The notes under the pieces are model-generated. The model made no database searches. It was not told the origin of the DNA and worked only from the letters and a program-made list of their open reading frames with translations. Below, piece by piece: positions 42,346-51,549 of a DNA stretch of 64,000 nt (position 1 is its first letter; the number at the start of each line of letters is the position of its first letter). This DNA comes from Rhodopseudomonas palustris JSC-3b (GTDB lineage Bacteria > Pseudomonadota > Alphaproteobacteria > Rhizobiales > Xanthobacteraceae), in the NCBI GenBank assembly GCA_000504425.1, contig KI632513.1, positions 2,018,055 to 2,082,054 of the forward strand. The letters are read 5' to 3'. The translations under genes were made by a program, and so were the position numbers.

Positions 42346-43836
42346 TCAATAAGGCGGCGGCGAGCGATCGAACACGTCGCCCTTGGCGCCGTCGAGCAAA
42401 TCGAGTTCGACGTCCTCGATCACCAGCGCCCCGCGCTTGCGCTGCACCACGCCAACCCGCTCGATACGCTCAAAACTGGCCTGCACGCTGGGCAGCACCG
42501 CCGCCTGATCCTCGCCGACCAGCAGCAGCTTGCCGGCCAGCAGTTCCGGCGCCGGCTCGGGCGCATTGACCCAGCGCAGCCGCTGGTTGCGCTGCGCCAC
42601 GCAGGTGCCCTTGGGCAGATAGAACGCCAGCCAGCCGGTGTTGCCATAATCATCGGCCAGCACGCAGCTGGCGCCGACCCGGGCCCGCACCGCTTCGATC
42701 TCGGCCGCCATCTGCGCAAAGCCGACCCCGACGGTGCGCACCGAGGCGTCGCGCCGGAAGCCGGTCAGCACGCCGGTATTGGCCTGCACCGCCGCCAGCA
42801 CCAACAGCAGCCCCCCGGTCGGCACCGCCCAATTGGCGCAGAACCGCACCAGGCGCTGCATGCGCTCGCCCCATGGCACCGCGGTGGCCGCGACCGCGCC
42901 GGCGATGGCGAAAGCCGGATAGATCGGGCTCAGCCAATTGGCCTCCACCCGGGCGTGCAGCGCGTGCCAGGCGAAATAGACCACGATGGTCCAGACGGTG
43001 GCGCTGATCAGGGTGCGCGAGCCAGTGGCGCCGACGTCGCGGCGCGCCAGCGCATAGAGGCCGAGCACGCCGAGGATGAACACCAGAGGCGTGGCAAACG
43101 CGAACTGGGTCGGGATCAGTTCGGCAATGTAAGCCGGGCGAAAACTCTCGATTCTGGCGCGGCCGAGCTGCTTGGCGAACGACACCCATTCATGCTCGGC
43201 ATTCCACCACAGCACCGGAGAAAACAGCGCCAGCGCCAGCAGGCCGCCGAGATAGGGCCAGGGCGAGGTCAGCCAGCGCCGCAGCTTCGGCACCCACAGC
43301 AGCCAGATCAGAATGATCGGCCCAAAGAACATCGCGGTGTATTTTGACAGCAGCGCGACGCCAACTGCGGCGCCGACCGCCAGCCACCAGATGCCGCGGC
43401 CGCTGGCCAGCACCTGGGCCAGTGCATAGAGCACGAAGCTCGACGCCACCAGCAGCGGCGCGTCCGGGGTGACGATGATGGTGCCCGCCGCGGCGATCAG
43501 CGTGGCGTTGAGCAGCAAGGTCGCGGTGCAGGCGATCCGCACGCCGCCGAACAGCAATTGCGCGGCGCGAAACACCGCCCAGCTCATCGGCAGCCCGAGC
43601 AGCACCGACACCAGCCGCACACCGAACTCGGTATCGCCGGCGATCAGCGTGCCGAGCCAGATCACCACCGCCACCATCGGCGGATGATCGTAATAGCCGC
43701 CGGCCAGGTGCTTGGACCATTGCCAGTAATAGGCCTCGTCGAAGGTCAGCGGCAGCCACGCCGCAATCGCGAGGCGCAGCGCGACCAGACCGATGACGGT
43801 CAGTGCCGTGAGACGGACCAGCCGCGTATCGTTCAT
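42346..43836 (-). CDS. GT39-family (ArnT-like) polyprenyl-linked glycosyltransferase
   Basis: A 496-residue membrane protein with about ten hydrophobic segments. The first periplasmic loop TFDEAYYWQWSKHLAGGYY then DHPPMVAVVIWLG carries the conserved acidic residues of the GT39/PMT_2 family, which transfer a sugar from a polyprenyl phosphate on the periplasmic side to lipid A, protein or glycan. The start ATG 43836 overlaps the stop codon of the upstream gene (ATGA), so the pair is translationally coupled. With the GT2-GtrA protein it likely makes one modification pathway. The acceptor cannot be read. Confidence 0.88.
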   Translation of the reverse strand: MNDTRLVRLTALTVIGLVALRLAIAAWLPLTFDEAYYWQWSKHLAGGYYDHPPMVAVVIWLGTLIAGDTEFGVRLVSVLLGLPMSWAVFRAAQLLFGGVRIACTATLLLNATLIAAAGTIIVTPDAPLLVASSFVLYALAQVLASGRGIWWLAVGAAVGVALLSKYTAMFFGPIILIWLLWVPKLRRWLTSPWPYLGGLLALALFSPVLWWNAEHEWVSFAKQLGRARIESFRPAYIAELIPTQFAFATPLVFILGVLGLYALARRDVGATGSRTLISATVWTIVVYFAWHALHARVEANWLSPIYPAFAIAGAVAATAVPWGERMQRLVRFCANWAVPTGGLLLVLAAVQANTGVLTGFRRDASVRTVGVGFAQMAAEIEAVRARVGASCVLADDYGNTGWLAFYLPKGTCVAQRNQRLRWVNAPEPAPELLAGKLLLVGEDQAAVLPSVQASFERIERVGVVQRKRGALVIEDVELDLLDGAKGDVFDRSPPPY

Positions 43837-44966
43837 CGCTTGCGCCAGACGAACAGTCCGGACATCGCGTAGTTCCACACCACGCCCATCAAGGCACCGG
43901 CGGCGCCGGCGATCCACCAGGTCGGCTCCTGATCATAGATCGAGAACGCAACGCCGACATTAGCGAGCAACCCGACGCTGCACACCAGATAGAACAGCAG
44001 CAGGCCGCGCAGAATGGCAAAACCTTTCAGGCGCTGGTCGCGGTAGGTGAGGAAATTGTTGAGCAGGAAGTTGCTGGTCATGGCGCAGATCGCGGCCACG
44101 GTTTGCGCTTCGCCGAACCGCAGCTGCAACGCATCGAGCGCGACATAGAGCGCCGCGACATGGACCAGCAGGCCGAGCGTGCCGACCATCGCGAACAGCA
44201 CAAAGCGCAGCGTGATGATGTCATTGGTGAACTTCGCCAGCACCAGGCCGAGGAAGTCGAGCATCACCATCGAGTCGAGCTTGCTCTCGCCATGCAGCCG
44301 CGAACCGAACGTGTACGGGACTTCCACGATGCGCAGGCTGCCGCGCGCGGTCGCGACCACGTCGAGCAGGATCTTGAAGCCCTGGGTCGAGAGCTGCGGC
44401 GCCAGTTCTTCAAAACGGTCGCGGCGGATCATGAAGAAGCCGCTCATCGGATCGTTGACCTCGACGCGCAGCACGCGGCGCGCAATCGTGGTGGCGAGCG
44501 CGCTGGCACCGGCGCGCTGCTTGTTGAAGGCGTCGGAATTGCCGCCCTCGATATAACGGCTGCCGACCACAAGATCGGCCTGCCCCGCTTGCAGGATGCC
44601 GAGCATCTTGGCGAGCTGGGTCTCGTCATGCTGCAAATCGGCGTCGATCACCGCCACAAAACTGGCGCTCGACGACAAAATGCCTTCGATGCAGGCACCG
44701 GACAGGCCGCGGCGGCCGATGCGGCGCAGGCAACGCGCCCGCTGGTCCTGCCGTGCCAGCGCACGCACCACATTGGCGGTTCCGTCCGGCGAATTGTCGT
44801 CCACGAACACCGCTTCCCAGGCGATCCCGGCCAGCGCCACCTTCAGCCGCTCGAACAGCGGCGTGACATTGTCGCGCTCGTTGAAGGTCGGGATGATGAC
44901 GGAGAGCTGCAACGGCGCGTCCGTCAGCGGCAAGGCGCCACTGCTGGCTGGAAAGGGCTGGTTCAT
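43833..44966 (-). CDS. GT2 polyprenyl-phosphate glycosyltransferase fused to GtrA domain
   Basis: A 377-residue fusion. Residues 20-235 are a dolichol-phosphate-mannose-synthase-like GT2 domain (SVIIPTFNERDNV, VDDNSPDGT, VIDADLQHDETQ, QGFKILLDVV). Residues 250-375 hold four hydrophobic segments of a GtrA domain (FVLFAMVGTLGLLVHVAALY, AICAMTSNFLLNNFLTYRD), which helps flip the polyprenyl-linked sugar. It charges undecaprenyl phosphate with a sugar on the cytosolic side. The stop overlaps the GT39 start, so the lipid-linked sugar made here is probably used by that partner. Start ATG 44966 has GGG 7 nt upstream, a modest site. Confidence 0.9.
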   Translation of the reverse strand: MNQPFPASSGALPLTDAPLQLSVIIPTFNERDNVTPLFERLKVALAGIAWEAVFVDDNSPDGTANVVRALARQDQRARCLRRIGRRGLSGACIEGILSSSASFVAVIDADLQHDETQLAKMLGILQAGQADLVVGSRYIEGGNSDAFNKQRAGASALATTIARRVLRVEVNDPMSGFFMIRRDRFEELAPQLSTQGFKILLDVVATARGSLRIVEVPYTFGSRLHGESKLDSMVMLDFLGLVLAKFTNDIITLRFVLFAMVGTLGLLVHVAALYVALDALQLRFGEAQTVAAICAMTSNFLLNNFLTYRDQRLKGFAILRGLLLFYLVCSVGLLANVGVAFSIYDQEPTWWIAGAAGALMGVVWNYAMSGLFVWRKR

Positions 44967-45397
44967 GCGCCAGCCCTATATCCGCGGCGCCGCGCCATGC
45001 CAAGGCGGCCGGCGGCAATCAGCGGGGGGAATCGGCGCACCGCGCCCGGAAAAGGCCGGCCTGCGGGGCACTGACGCTGCGGAAGAATGGAGCTTCGGGG
45101 AGAATGGAGCTTTGGGAGGAAGCGCTTCGGGAGCGGGAGGACGCGGCTTCCGGGGGCAACGGGGCCCAAAGGCGCCCTCAAAAGTTACCGACCCAAACTT
45201 ACCGTCCCAAAACTTCACCGAGCGGGGAAACGGAACCGACCCGGAAAACGTAAACGACCACGAACATCAGGTGTGCGTACATCCGGCACTCCCTGATTAT
45301 TCCGTGGCCGTTGCGGCGCCGTGGCCCGTTGGCTTCGACGTCGCCGTTGTCAACAAGATAGGAACGGTTAGCTCGTTCCGCAAGGGGAGGCTGATCA
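44967..45397. other. 431-nt intergenic region between divergent genes
   Basis: No gene is supported; the long frame that opens here is a shadow reading of neighbours. It holds a short tandem repeat (GAATGGAGCTT twice, about 45087-45113) and repeated CCCAAA-type motifs near 45190-45225. AAGGGGAGG before 45398 is the ribosome site of the next gene. Confidence 0.45.
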
Positions 45398-46204
45398 ATG
45401 AAAAAAGCTTGCGGCGCAATCAGGATCGGCGTTGGCGGATGGACCTATCCGCCCTGGCGCGGAGAATTTTACCCCAGCAAACTGCCGCACACCCAGGAAC
45501 TGAGCTACGCCGCGCAACACCTGACCTCGATCGAGATCAATGGAACTTTCTACGGCTCGCAAAAGCCGGCGAGCTTTCGCAAATGGGCGCGCGAAGTGCC
45601 GGACGGTTTCGTATTCACGCTAAAGGGTCCGCGCTTTGCCACCAACCGCAGAGTGCTGGCCGAGGCCGGCGACAGCATCAAACGGTTTTATGACTCCGGC
45701 GTGCTGGAACTTGGCGACCACCTCGGCCCGGTGCTGTGGCAGTTCGCACCCACCAAAACATTCCACGAGCCGGATTTCGCCGGATTTCTCGCTCTGCTGC
45801 CGCGTGAGATCGATGGCCGCGCGCTGCGCCACGCGGTCGAAGTGCGCCATCATAGTTTCTGTGTGCCGTCCTTCGTGACGCTGCTGCGCCAGCACGGCGT
45901 CGCCGTGGTGTTTTCAGAGCACGAAAGCTATCCGGCGATCGCCGATATCACGACTGATTTCATCTATGCCCGGCTGCAAAAGGGCCAGGAAACGATCGCG
46001 ACCGGCTATCCGGATGGCGTTTTGGATGCGTGGGCGGCGCGCTTCAGGCAATGGGCCGAGGGCAGCGAACCTGCCGACCTGCCGCGCATCATCCCCTCCC
46101 CGCCACCGGCGCAGCAACCGCGCGATGTGTTTGGCTATGTGATCCATGAAGCCAAGCTGCGGGCGCCAGCGGCGGCGATGGCTCTGATCGAGCGATTGCG
46201 TTAG
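45398..46204 (+). CDS. DUF72 domain protein (YecE-like TIM barrel)
   Basis: A 268-residue DUF72 protein. The opening IRIGVGGWTYPPWRGEFYP, SYAAQHLTSIEINGTFYG, PDGFVFTLKGPRFATN, LGPVLWQFAP and HAVEVRHHSF are the conserved segments of the family, which adopts a TIM-barrel fold of unknown activity; DNA or RNA repair roles have been suggested for relatives but are not established. AAGGGGAGG is upstream of the ATG. It is followed 31 nt later by a DUF488 gene, so the two are co-transcribed. Confidence 0.88.
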   Translation: MKKACGAIRIGVGGWTYPPWRGEFYPSKLPHTQELSYAAQHLTSIEINGTFYGSQKPASFRKWAREVPDGFVFTLKGPRFATNRRVLAEAGDSIKRFYDSGVLELGDHLGPVLWQFAPTKTFHEPDFAGFLALLPREIDGRALRHAVEVRHHSFCVPSFVTLLRQHGVAVVFSEHESYPAIADITTDFIYARLQKGQETIATGYPDGVLDAWAARFRQWAEGSEPADLPRIIPSPPPAQQPRDVFGYVIHEAKLRAPAAAMALIERLR

Positions 46205-46235
46205 CCTTGTTATTCCAAGCCAGGAGGCAACCACG

Positions 46236-46694
46236 ATGGGTACGGCGAGCCAACTGTTCACCATCGGTTATGAGCGCAGCGCGCCGAAGGCGCTGCTTGA
46301 CGAATTGCAGCGCGCCGGCGTCAGACTGGTCGCCGATGTTCGTGCCGTGGTCTCGTCGCGCCGGCCGGGCTTTTCTAAAAATCAATTGGCCGCGGCGCTC
46401 GATCAGCGCGGCATCGGTTATCTGCATCTGCGCGACCTTGGCACCCCGAAAGAAGGCCGCAATGCGGCGCGCGGCGGCGATTTCGCAGCGCTGCGCCAAA
46501 TCTACAGCACGCATCTGAAAACGCCGCAGGCTAGCGAACAGCTCGATGCCTTGGAGGCGCTGATCAACAGCACAGGTCCGGTCTGCTTATTGTGTTTTGA
46601 GCAGGATCATCAGCACTGCCATCGGCAATGGATCGCAGAACGAATGGCAGCTCGGCGGCCGGTTACAGTGCATCATCTCAAGCCGCAGCCATGA
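46236..46694 (+). CDS. DUF488 family protein
   Basis: A 152-residue protein. TIGYERSAPKALLDELQRAGV, LVADVRAVVSSRRPGFSKNQL, YLHLRDLGTP and LLCFEQDHQHCHRQWIAERM match DUF488, including the C-E-x...C-H-R motif near the end. The family has no assigned reaction; the invariant Cys/His/Arg suggest a catalytic or metal site. CAGGAGG precedes the ATG. Co-transcribed with the DUF72 gene and followed by a small acidic protein gene. Confidence 0.87.
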   Translation: MGTASQLFTIGYERSAPKALLDELQRAGVRLVADVRAVVSSRRPGFSKNQLAAALDQRGIGYLHLRDLGTPKEGRNAARGGDFAALRQIYSTHLKTPQASEQLDALEALINSTGPVCLLCFEQDHQHCHRQWIAERMAARRPVTVHHLKPQP

Positions 46695-46810
46695 GTCGTG
46701 ACAGAGTAATGGTCAACATGGTTGTCATTTGGCCGCAGGTCGACGCATTGGCCTGCCTGACCGCTTCTGCTATGCGATGAACACAACGCTGACGAGAAGG
46801 ATAATAACCG

Positions 46811-47056
46811 ATGGGCAAGGTCGACTATCTCGATGGACAGCTCAAGGCGCTGGTGAATTTCGTCGCGGTGCTGGTCAAGGCGCATCCGGCGCCGGACCGC
46901 GTGCAGCAGTTTTTTGCGGAAGCCAATCAGTCCGAGCCCGACTCCCCCGAGGATCTCTCGGTGTCCTACGCATATCTGGACGGCTATAACGAAACCAATC
47001 GCCGTTTGAAGGATCTGATCAAGAACGCGATCGAGCAGCGTTCCACCACAAGCTGA
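46811..47056 (+). CDS. small soluble protein of unknown function
   Basis: An 81-residue protein with a strong AGAAGGA ribosome site. It is helical and acidic in the middle (EANQSEPDSPEDLSVSYAYL), with no membrane segment or known motif. I do not recognise the family. It lies 116 nt after the DUF488 gene on the same strand and may be in the same transcript. Confidence 0.7.
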   Translation: MGKVDYLDGQLKALVNFVAVLVKAHPAPDRVQQFFAEANQSEPDSPEDLSVSYAYLDGYNETNRRLKDLIKNAIEQRSTTS

Positions 47057-47134
47057 CGGCTTCGCTCTGGACAGAGTGGAGGCACCCGCGCTTTACTGCA
47101 ATCCACGGTTGCCTGAGTTGCGTTGGGGGCTGCC

Positions 47135-47875
47135 ATGGGTTGTCGGGTTGGGGGACTGAGCGCGTGGCTCGCGGCGGCCATGATGGTGGTTGGCGTCAGC
47201 ACCGTTCAGGCGCAGGACGCCCCGCCGGTGCTGGTTCTGCCCTCGCCGGCCGATGCGCCATCAAACCCTGCGCATTTTCTGCTGTTCAACGGTATCGACC
47301 TGTGGCGCGGCGCCTTTGATCTCTATGGCGGCGTGTATTGGGCGCCGGGCGGCTTGAATGACGACGGGCTGGTGACGCAGCTACAGCTATCGCGCCGCAT
47401 CGATCGTTATGACAGCGGCAGCACGCTGACCTCGCGGGTCTCGACGCTGGCCGGCTATCGCTTCAAGCGCGGCGATTTCGAAGTCAAGCTGCTGGTCGGC
47501 CCGCAATTCCAGAATATCGATCCGACCGCGCCCAATGCCAGCCTGCGCGGGCCGCAATTCGGCGCGCATGGCGTGATCGAGACTTGGTGGGAGCCGACGC
47601 CGTCGCTGCTGGTGGCCTCGTCATGGACCGCTTATTCGGTCAGCAATGGCCGCGGCGGACGGATCGCCGCCGGTGTCCGACTGTTCGACGGCTTTTGGAC
47701 CGGACCGGAAGCGTCGGCATTTGCCGATATCTACAGCACGCAGTACCGGGTCGGCATGCACATCACCGGCTGGCACTGGCACGATCTGGAATGGTCGGCG
47801 TCGGCCGGCTATCTTGAAGACAATTACCGCCGCCGCGGCGGCTATCTGCGGCTCGGCGTGTTGCTGCGGCACTGA
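47135..47875 (+). CDS. bcsS: cellulose biosynthesis protein BcsS-like
   Basis: A 246-residue exported protein. Residues 1-25 are a signal peptide ending in VQAQ-type sequence, and the rest is beta-rich, as in outer-membrane barrels: FLLFNGIDLWRGAFDLYGGVYWAPGG, LAGYRFKRGDFEVKLLVGP, WTGPEASAFADIYSTQYRVG and HWHDLEWSASAGYLEDN. This matches the alphaproteobacterial BcsS family, associated with cellulose synthesis loci. I use ATG 47135; a TTG four codons earlier is less likely. No bcsA, bcsB, bcsC or bcsZ gene is in the window, so it is an orphan copy here. Confidence 0.75.
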   Translation: MGCRVGGLSAWLAAAMMVVGVSTVQAQDAPPVLVLPSPADAPSNPAHFLLFNGIDLWRGAFDLYGGVYWAPGGLNDDGLVTQLQLSRRIDRYDSGSTLTSRVSTLAGYRFKRGDFEVKLLVGPQFQNIDPTAPNASLRGPQFGAHGVIETWWEPTPSLLVASSWTAYSVSNGRGGRIAAGVRLFDGFWTGPEASAFADIYSTQYRVGMHITGWHWHDLEWSASAGYLEDNYRRRGGYLRLGVLLRH

Positions 47876-47905
47876 TCAGCGCTACAGCCGCAGCCACAAC
47901 CCCGA

Positions 47906-49066
47906 TCAATCCAGCGTGCGGCGGAAGCGCGTCACCGCGATGGTCATCGCCACCAGCATCAGCACCACCAGCGCGATCGCGTCGTAGCGCAAATTCTCCA
48001 ACGACGCGCCTTTCAGCATGATCGAGCGCACGATGCGCAGATAATGGGTCAGCGGCAGGCACTCGCCGATATATTGCGCCCATTTCGGCATGCCGGCGAA
48101 CGGGAACATGAAGCCGGACAGCAGGATCGACGGCAGGAAGAACATCATCGAGGCCTGCATCGCCTGCAGCTGGTTCTGCACCAGGGTCGAGAACGTGTAG
48201 CCGATCGCCAGATTGGTGGTGATGAACAGCGTCGACAGCAGCGCCAGCATGATCAGGCTGCCGAGGATCGGCACGCCGAACAGCAGCACGCCGATCGACA
48301 CGATCAGCGTCGCCTGAATGAAGCCGACCAGCACATAGGGCAAAATCTTGCCGAGCATCACCTCGACCGGGGTGATCGGCATCGACAGCAGATTTTCCAT
48401 GGTGCCGCGCTCGATCTCGCGGGTCACCGACAGCGCGGTGAAGATCAGCATGGTCATGGTGAGAATGGTGCCGACCAGACCCGGCACGATGTTGAGCCGC
48501 GACGACGCCGCCGGATTGTAGCGCGCATGGGCGCGGATCTCGAATGGCGGGATCGCCGGCTCGCCGCCAACCCGGTCATGCATCAACGCGGTCTGCGCGA
48601 TCTGGCCGAGCGCCGACAAAGCCGAGCCGGCCGCGACCGGATCGGTGGCATCGGCCGCGACCAGCAGCGCCGGCCGTTCGCCGCGCCGCACCGCGCGCTC
48701 AAAACCGCGCGGAATTTCGATGCCGAACAGCACCTGCCCCGACATCAGCAGCGCATCGAATTGCTCGACGTCACGCACCTCATGGGTGAATCGGAAATAG
48801 GCAGTGTTTTCCAGCGCTTTGAGGATCGATCGGCCGAGATCGGTGTCCTCCTGCAGCAGCACCGCGGTCGGCAGATGGCGCGGCGTGGTGTTGATGGCAT
48901 AGCCGAACAGCAATAGCTGCATCACCGGCATGAAGATGATCATGCCGAACGACACCCGGTCGCGCAGCAGCTGCAAGAACTCCTTCACCAGCATCGCATA
49001 GGTGCGGCGCCAGAAGCCGAACGGCCGGTCGCGGGCGGCAATGCGCGGATCGCGGGCGGCGTTCAT
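47906..49066 (-). CDS. ABC-2 type transporter permease
   Basis: A 386-residue permease. One membrane segment at the N-terminus (SFGMIIFMPVMQLLLFGYAI), a large extracytoplasmic domain, then five segments in the C-terminal half with LIFTALSVTREIERGTMENLLSMPITP and FVLPSILLSGFMFPFAGMP-like motifs give the YhhJ/YbhR-type layout. It forms the export channel with the ATPase encoded just upstream, whose stop codon overlaps this start by 4 nt. Only one such permease gene is present, so it likely works as a homodimer. Confidence 0.88.
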   Translation of the reverse strand: MNAARDPRIAARDRPFGFWRRTYAMLVKEFLQLLRDRVSFGMIIFMPVMQLLLFGYAINTTPRHLPTAVLLQEDTDLGRSILKALENTAYFRFTHEVRDVEQFDALLMSGQVLFGIEIPRGFERAVRRGERPALLVAADATDPVAAGSALSALGQIAQTALMHDRVGGEPAIPPFEIRAHARYNPAASSRLNIVPGLVGTILTMTMLIFTALSVTREIERGTMENLLSMPITPVEVMLGKILPYVLVGFIQATLIVSIGVLLFGVPILGSLIMLALLSTLFITTNLAIGYTFSTLVQNQLQAMQASMMFFLPSILLSGFMFPFAGMPKWAQYIGECLPLTHYLRIVRSIMLKGASLENLRYDAIALVVLMLVAMTIAVTRFRRTLD

Positions 49067-50016
49067 TGGAAATTATCCTTGGATGAGTTCATCAGATCGA
49101 TGAACACGTCTTCCAATGACGGCTCGCTGCGCCGCCATGTCAGCCGGCGATCGGCCTTGTAGCTGGCGATCGCCGCTTCCAGCGCCGCCTGATCGCGGCC
49201 GCAGACATGCAGGCTGACGCCGAACGGCGCCACCATGTCGATGCCGGGTTTGCCGGTCAGTTCCGCCGCCAGCCCGTTCAAGGCCTCGCCGGACACGGTG
49301 TAGGTGGTGAGCTTCGATCCGGCGATCACTTGATCCACGGTGCCGTGGGTCAGCAGATGGCCGTAAGCGATATAGGCGATCTCGTGGCAGCGCTCGGCCT
49401 CGTCCATGTAGTGGGTCGAGACCAGCACGGTCAGCCCCTCGGCGGCGAGCGCGTGAATCTCGTTCCAGAAATCGCGGCGCGCTTTCGGGTCAACGCCCGC
49501 GGTCGGCTCGTCGAGCAGCAACAATTGCGGATTGGGCAGCGTGCAGGCGCCGAGCGCCAGCCGCTGCTTCCAGCCGCCGGAGAGTTCACCGGCAAGCTGC
49601 GCTTCGCGGCCGTTAAGGCCCAGCCGGTTGATCATGTCGCGCGCCGCGCCGCGCGGATCGCGCAGGCCATAGAGCCGCGCCACGAATTCCAGGTTCTCGC
49701 GCACCGACAGGTCCTGATACAGGCTGAAGCGCTGCGTCATATAGCCGACCAGCCGCTTGATCTTGCGCGCTTCGCGGCGGATGTCGAAGCCAAGGCAGGT
49801 GCCCTCGCCGCTATCGGGCGTCAGCAGTCCGCACAGCATGCGGATCGTGGTGGTCTTGCCGGAGCCGTTCGGGCCGAGGAAGCCATAGATCGAGCCGCGC
49901 CGCACCCGCATCGACAGATCGTGCACCACCTCGCGGCCGTTGAACGATTTCGACAGCCCCGAAACCTCGATGGCGATATCGCTGGCGATAGGATCGGCGG
50001 CGGCCTCGGTGCTCAT
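49063..50016 (-). CDS. ABC exporter ATP-binding protein
   Basis: A 317-residue ATPase with Walker A GPNGSGKTTTIRMLCG, a signature region ELSGGWKQRLALGA, and Walker B LLLLDEPTAGVDP. It contains one nucleotide-binding domain only. The C-terminal 90 residues after the usual DR-type end form an extra domain. It drives the ABC-2 permease downstream. Starts and stops overlap by 4 nt on both sides (50013-50016 and 49063-49066), so the operon is tightly coupled. Export of drugs or cell-envelope compounds is likely from the HlyD partner. Confidence 0.9.
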   Translation of the reverse strand: MSTEAAADPIASDIAIEVSGLSKSFNGREVVHDLSMRVRRGSIYGFLGPNGSGKTTTIRMLCGLLTPDSGEGTCLGFDIRREARKIKRLVGYMTQRFSLYQDLSVRENLEFVARLYGLRDPRGAARDMINRLGLNGREAQLAGELSGGWKQRLALGACTLPNPQLLLLDEPTAGVDPKARRDFWNEIHALAAEGLTVLVSTHYMDEAERCHEIAYIAYGHLLTHGTVDQVIAGSKLTTYTVSGEALNGLAAELTGKPGIDMVAPFGVSLHVCGRDQAALEAAIASYKADRRLTWRRSEPSLEDVFIDLMNSSKDNFQ

Positions 50017-50792
50017 CGCTTCACCGCCAGCGCGCCATGATGTTGCACCACCACGCTAACCGGCTGACCGACCCGCAGCCGCGCCGGCTGTTCTGGGCGC
50101 GCCTGGATCAGATAGACCAGCTTGCTGCGTTCCTCGAGCGAGTAGATCACCGGCGGGGTGTATTCGGCGGTGGTCGAGATGAAATACACCTTGCCAGTCA
50201 GACCGGGTCCGCAGCTATCACAGCTGATCTCGACCTGATCGCCGATCGAGAACCGCGCCAGCTCGGTTTCCGACACATAGAACCGCACTTTCATGTTGCC
50301 GGGCGGCAGGATCGACAGCACCGGCTTCTGCGCCGGCACCAGCTCGCCTTCGCGAAAGTAGATCTGCTGCACCATGCCGGTGACCGGGGCATGAATCTCG
50401 CGGCGCGCCAGGCGCGTCTTGGCGGTCTCGACCCGCGCTTCGGCGACGCGCAGCGCCGACACCGCGGAGTCGAGATTGGCCTGAGTGCCGGAGCCGGTGC
50501 GCGACAGCGACTGCGCGCGATCATAGATCTGACGGGCATTGGCCAGCGTGGCGTTGTTCTGGTTGAGATCGGCCTGCTGCAGATCATCATCAAGCGTGTA
50601 GATCAGCGCGCCGTGGCTGACCTCGTCGCCCTCGCGCACCTTGAGGCTGGTGATGCGCCCTGATTCATCGGGGCTGACAAAGATCATGTCGGCCTCGATC
50701 CAGCCCTGATAGCTACCGTCGGAGCGCGGACCACAGGAGCCGAGCAGCAGCGCCGACAACGCGACCAGCCAAAACCGTCGTGACGCGATCAT
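50013..50792 (-). CDS. HlyD-family periplasmic adaptor lipoprotein
   Basis: A 259-residue membrane fusion protein. The N-terminal WLVALSALLLGSC holds a lipobox (LGSC), so it is probably a lipoprotein. Lipoyl-like halves flank a helical hairpin (NQNNATLANARQIYDRAQ), and the second half has MVQQIYFREGELVPAQKPVLSIL. It spans the periplasm for the ABC-2 exporter encoded by the next two genes. The layout is like the YbhG-YbhF-YbhSR system of E. coli but with a single permease. It overlaps the tetR gene by 4 nt. Confidence 0.88.
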   Translation of the reverse strand: MIASRRFWLVALSALLLGSCGPRSDGSYQGWIEADMIFVSPDESGRITSLKVREGDEVSHGALIYTLDDDLQQADLNQNNATLANARQIYDRAQSLSRTGSGTQANLDSAVSALRVAEARVETAKTRLARREIHAPVTGMVQQIYFREGELVPAQKPVLSILPPGNMKVRFYVSETELARFSIGDQVEISCDSCGPGLTGKVYFISTTAEYTPPVIYSLEERSKLVYLIQARPEQPARLRVGQPVSVVVQHHGALAVKR

Positions 50793-51541
50793 GTCGCCCC
50801 CCGTTGATCGAAAATGATATCGAGATGGGCGCGCAGCATCTCCGCCGCGTCGAGCGGCGCGTGCTTGCTGAACAACCCCTGCCAGATCACCGCCATCAGC
50901 GCCGGCGCCGCCACGAGCTGCGGAAACTTGGCCAGAACGGTGTGATGAATCTCGCCGCGCGCGATGCCGTAGCGGATCAGCTGTTCGATCGCGCCAAGCC
51001 CGCGCAGCACCACTTCGCGATAGTGAAACTCGGCGAGTGCCGGGAAGCGCGCGCCCTCCGCCAGCACCAGCCGCAACACATCTGCGCGCTCGGTCTCGAC
51101 GATCTCGCGCACAAAGGTCTGCACGAATTGCTCGAACAGCGCGCGCGCCGATTGGCCCTCGCCCGACTGCGGCGCGATCCTGGACACCACCGGCACCAGC
51201 GCCGAGCGGATCAGCTCCTGGAACAGCGCTTCCTTGTCCTTGAAGTAAAGATAGATCGTGCCCTTGGCGACGCCGGCGCGACGCGCGACGTCGTCGAGCC
51301 TGGTCGCAGTGTAGCCGCGCGCCACGAATTCCTGCAGGCCGGCGGCGACGATCGCGGCGCGACGCTCGGCCGATTTCGCCGCACGCCGGGACGACGGCTG
51401 GCCGCCCTCGCCGCTTTCGTCCGGTTCCGCTGCTGCCCCCGACTTACGGCGGCGCGGTTTTGCGCCTGGCTCTGTGGCCGCCCCCCGCCGCTGCCTTGCC
51501 GGGCCGCCGCGCGGCGCCGTTTTGGGATCTCGCATGGTCAT
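50789..51541 (-). CDS. TetR family regulator of the ABC-2 export operon
   Basis: A 250-residue regulator with an unusual N-terminal extension of about 50 residues, rich in Arg, Lys, Gly and Pro, before the helix-turn-helix (ATRLDDVARRAGVAKGTIYLYF). Such tails may add non-specific DNA contacts. The gene is first in a four-gene operon (tetR, adaptor, ATPase, permease). An exact 18-bp palindrome (51550-51567) starts 9 nt upstream of its ATG, a likely operator. Start at ATG 51541 or the next in-frame ATG at 51535; no strong ribosome site separates them. Confidence 0.87.
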   Translation of the reverse strand: MTMRDPKTAPRGGPARQRRGAATEPGAKPRRRKSGAAAEPDESGEGGQPSSRRAAKSAERRAAIVAAGLQEFVARGYTATRLDDVARRAGVAKGTIYLYFKDKEALFQELIRSALVPVVSRIAPQSGEGQSARALFEQFVQTFVREIVETERADVLRLVLAEGARFPALAEFHYREVVLRGLGAIEQLIRYGIARGEIHHTVLAKFPQLVAAPALMAVIWQGLFSKHAPLDAAEMLRAHLDIIFDQRGAT

Positions 51542-51549
51542 TCATCAAT

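Noticed and set aside
44596-45693. A plus-strand frame of 365 codons overlapping the GT2-GtrA and DUF72 genes
   Set aside because: It overlaps two well-supported genes in other frames and has no ribosome site or motif.
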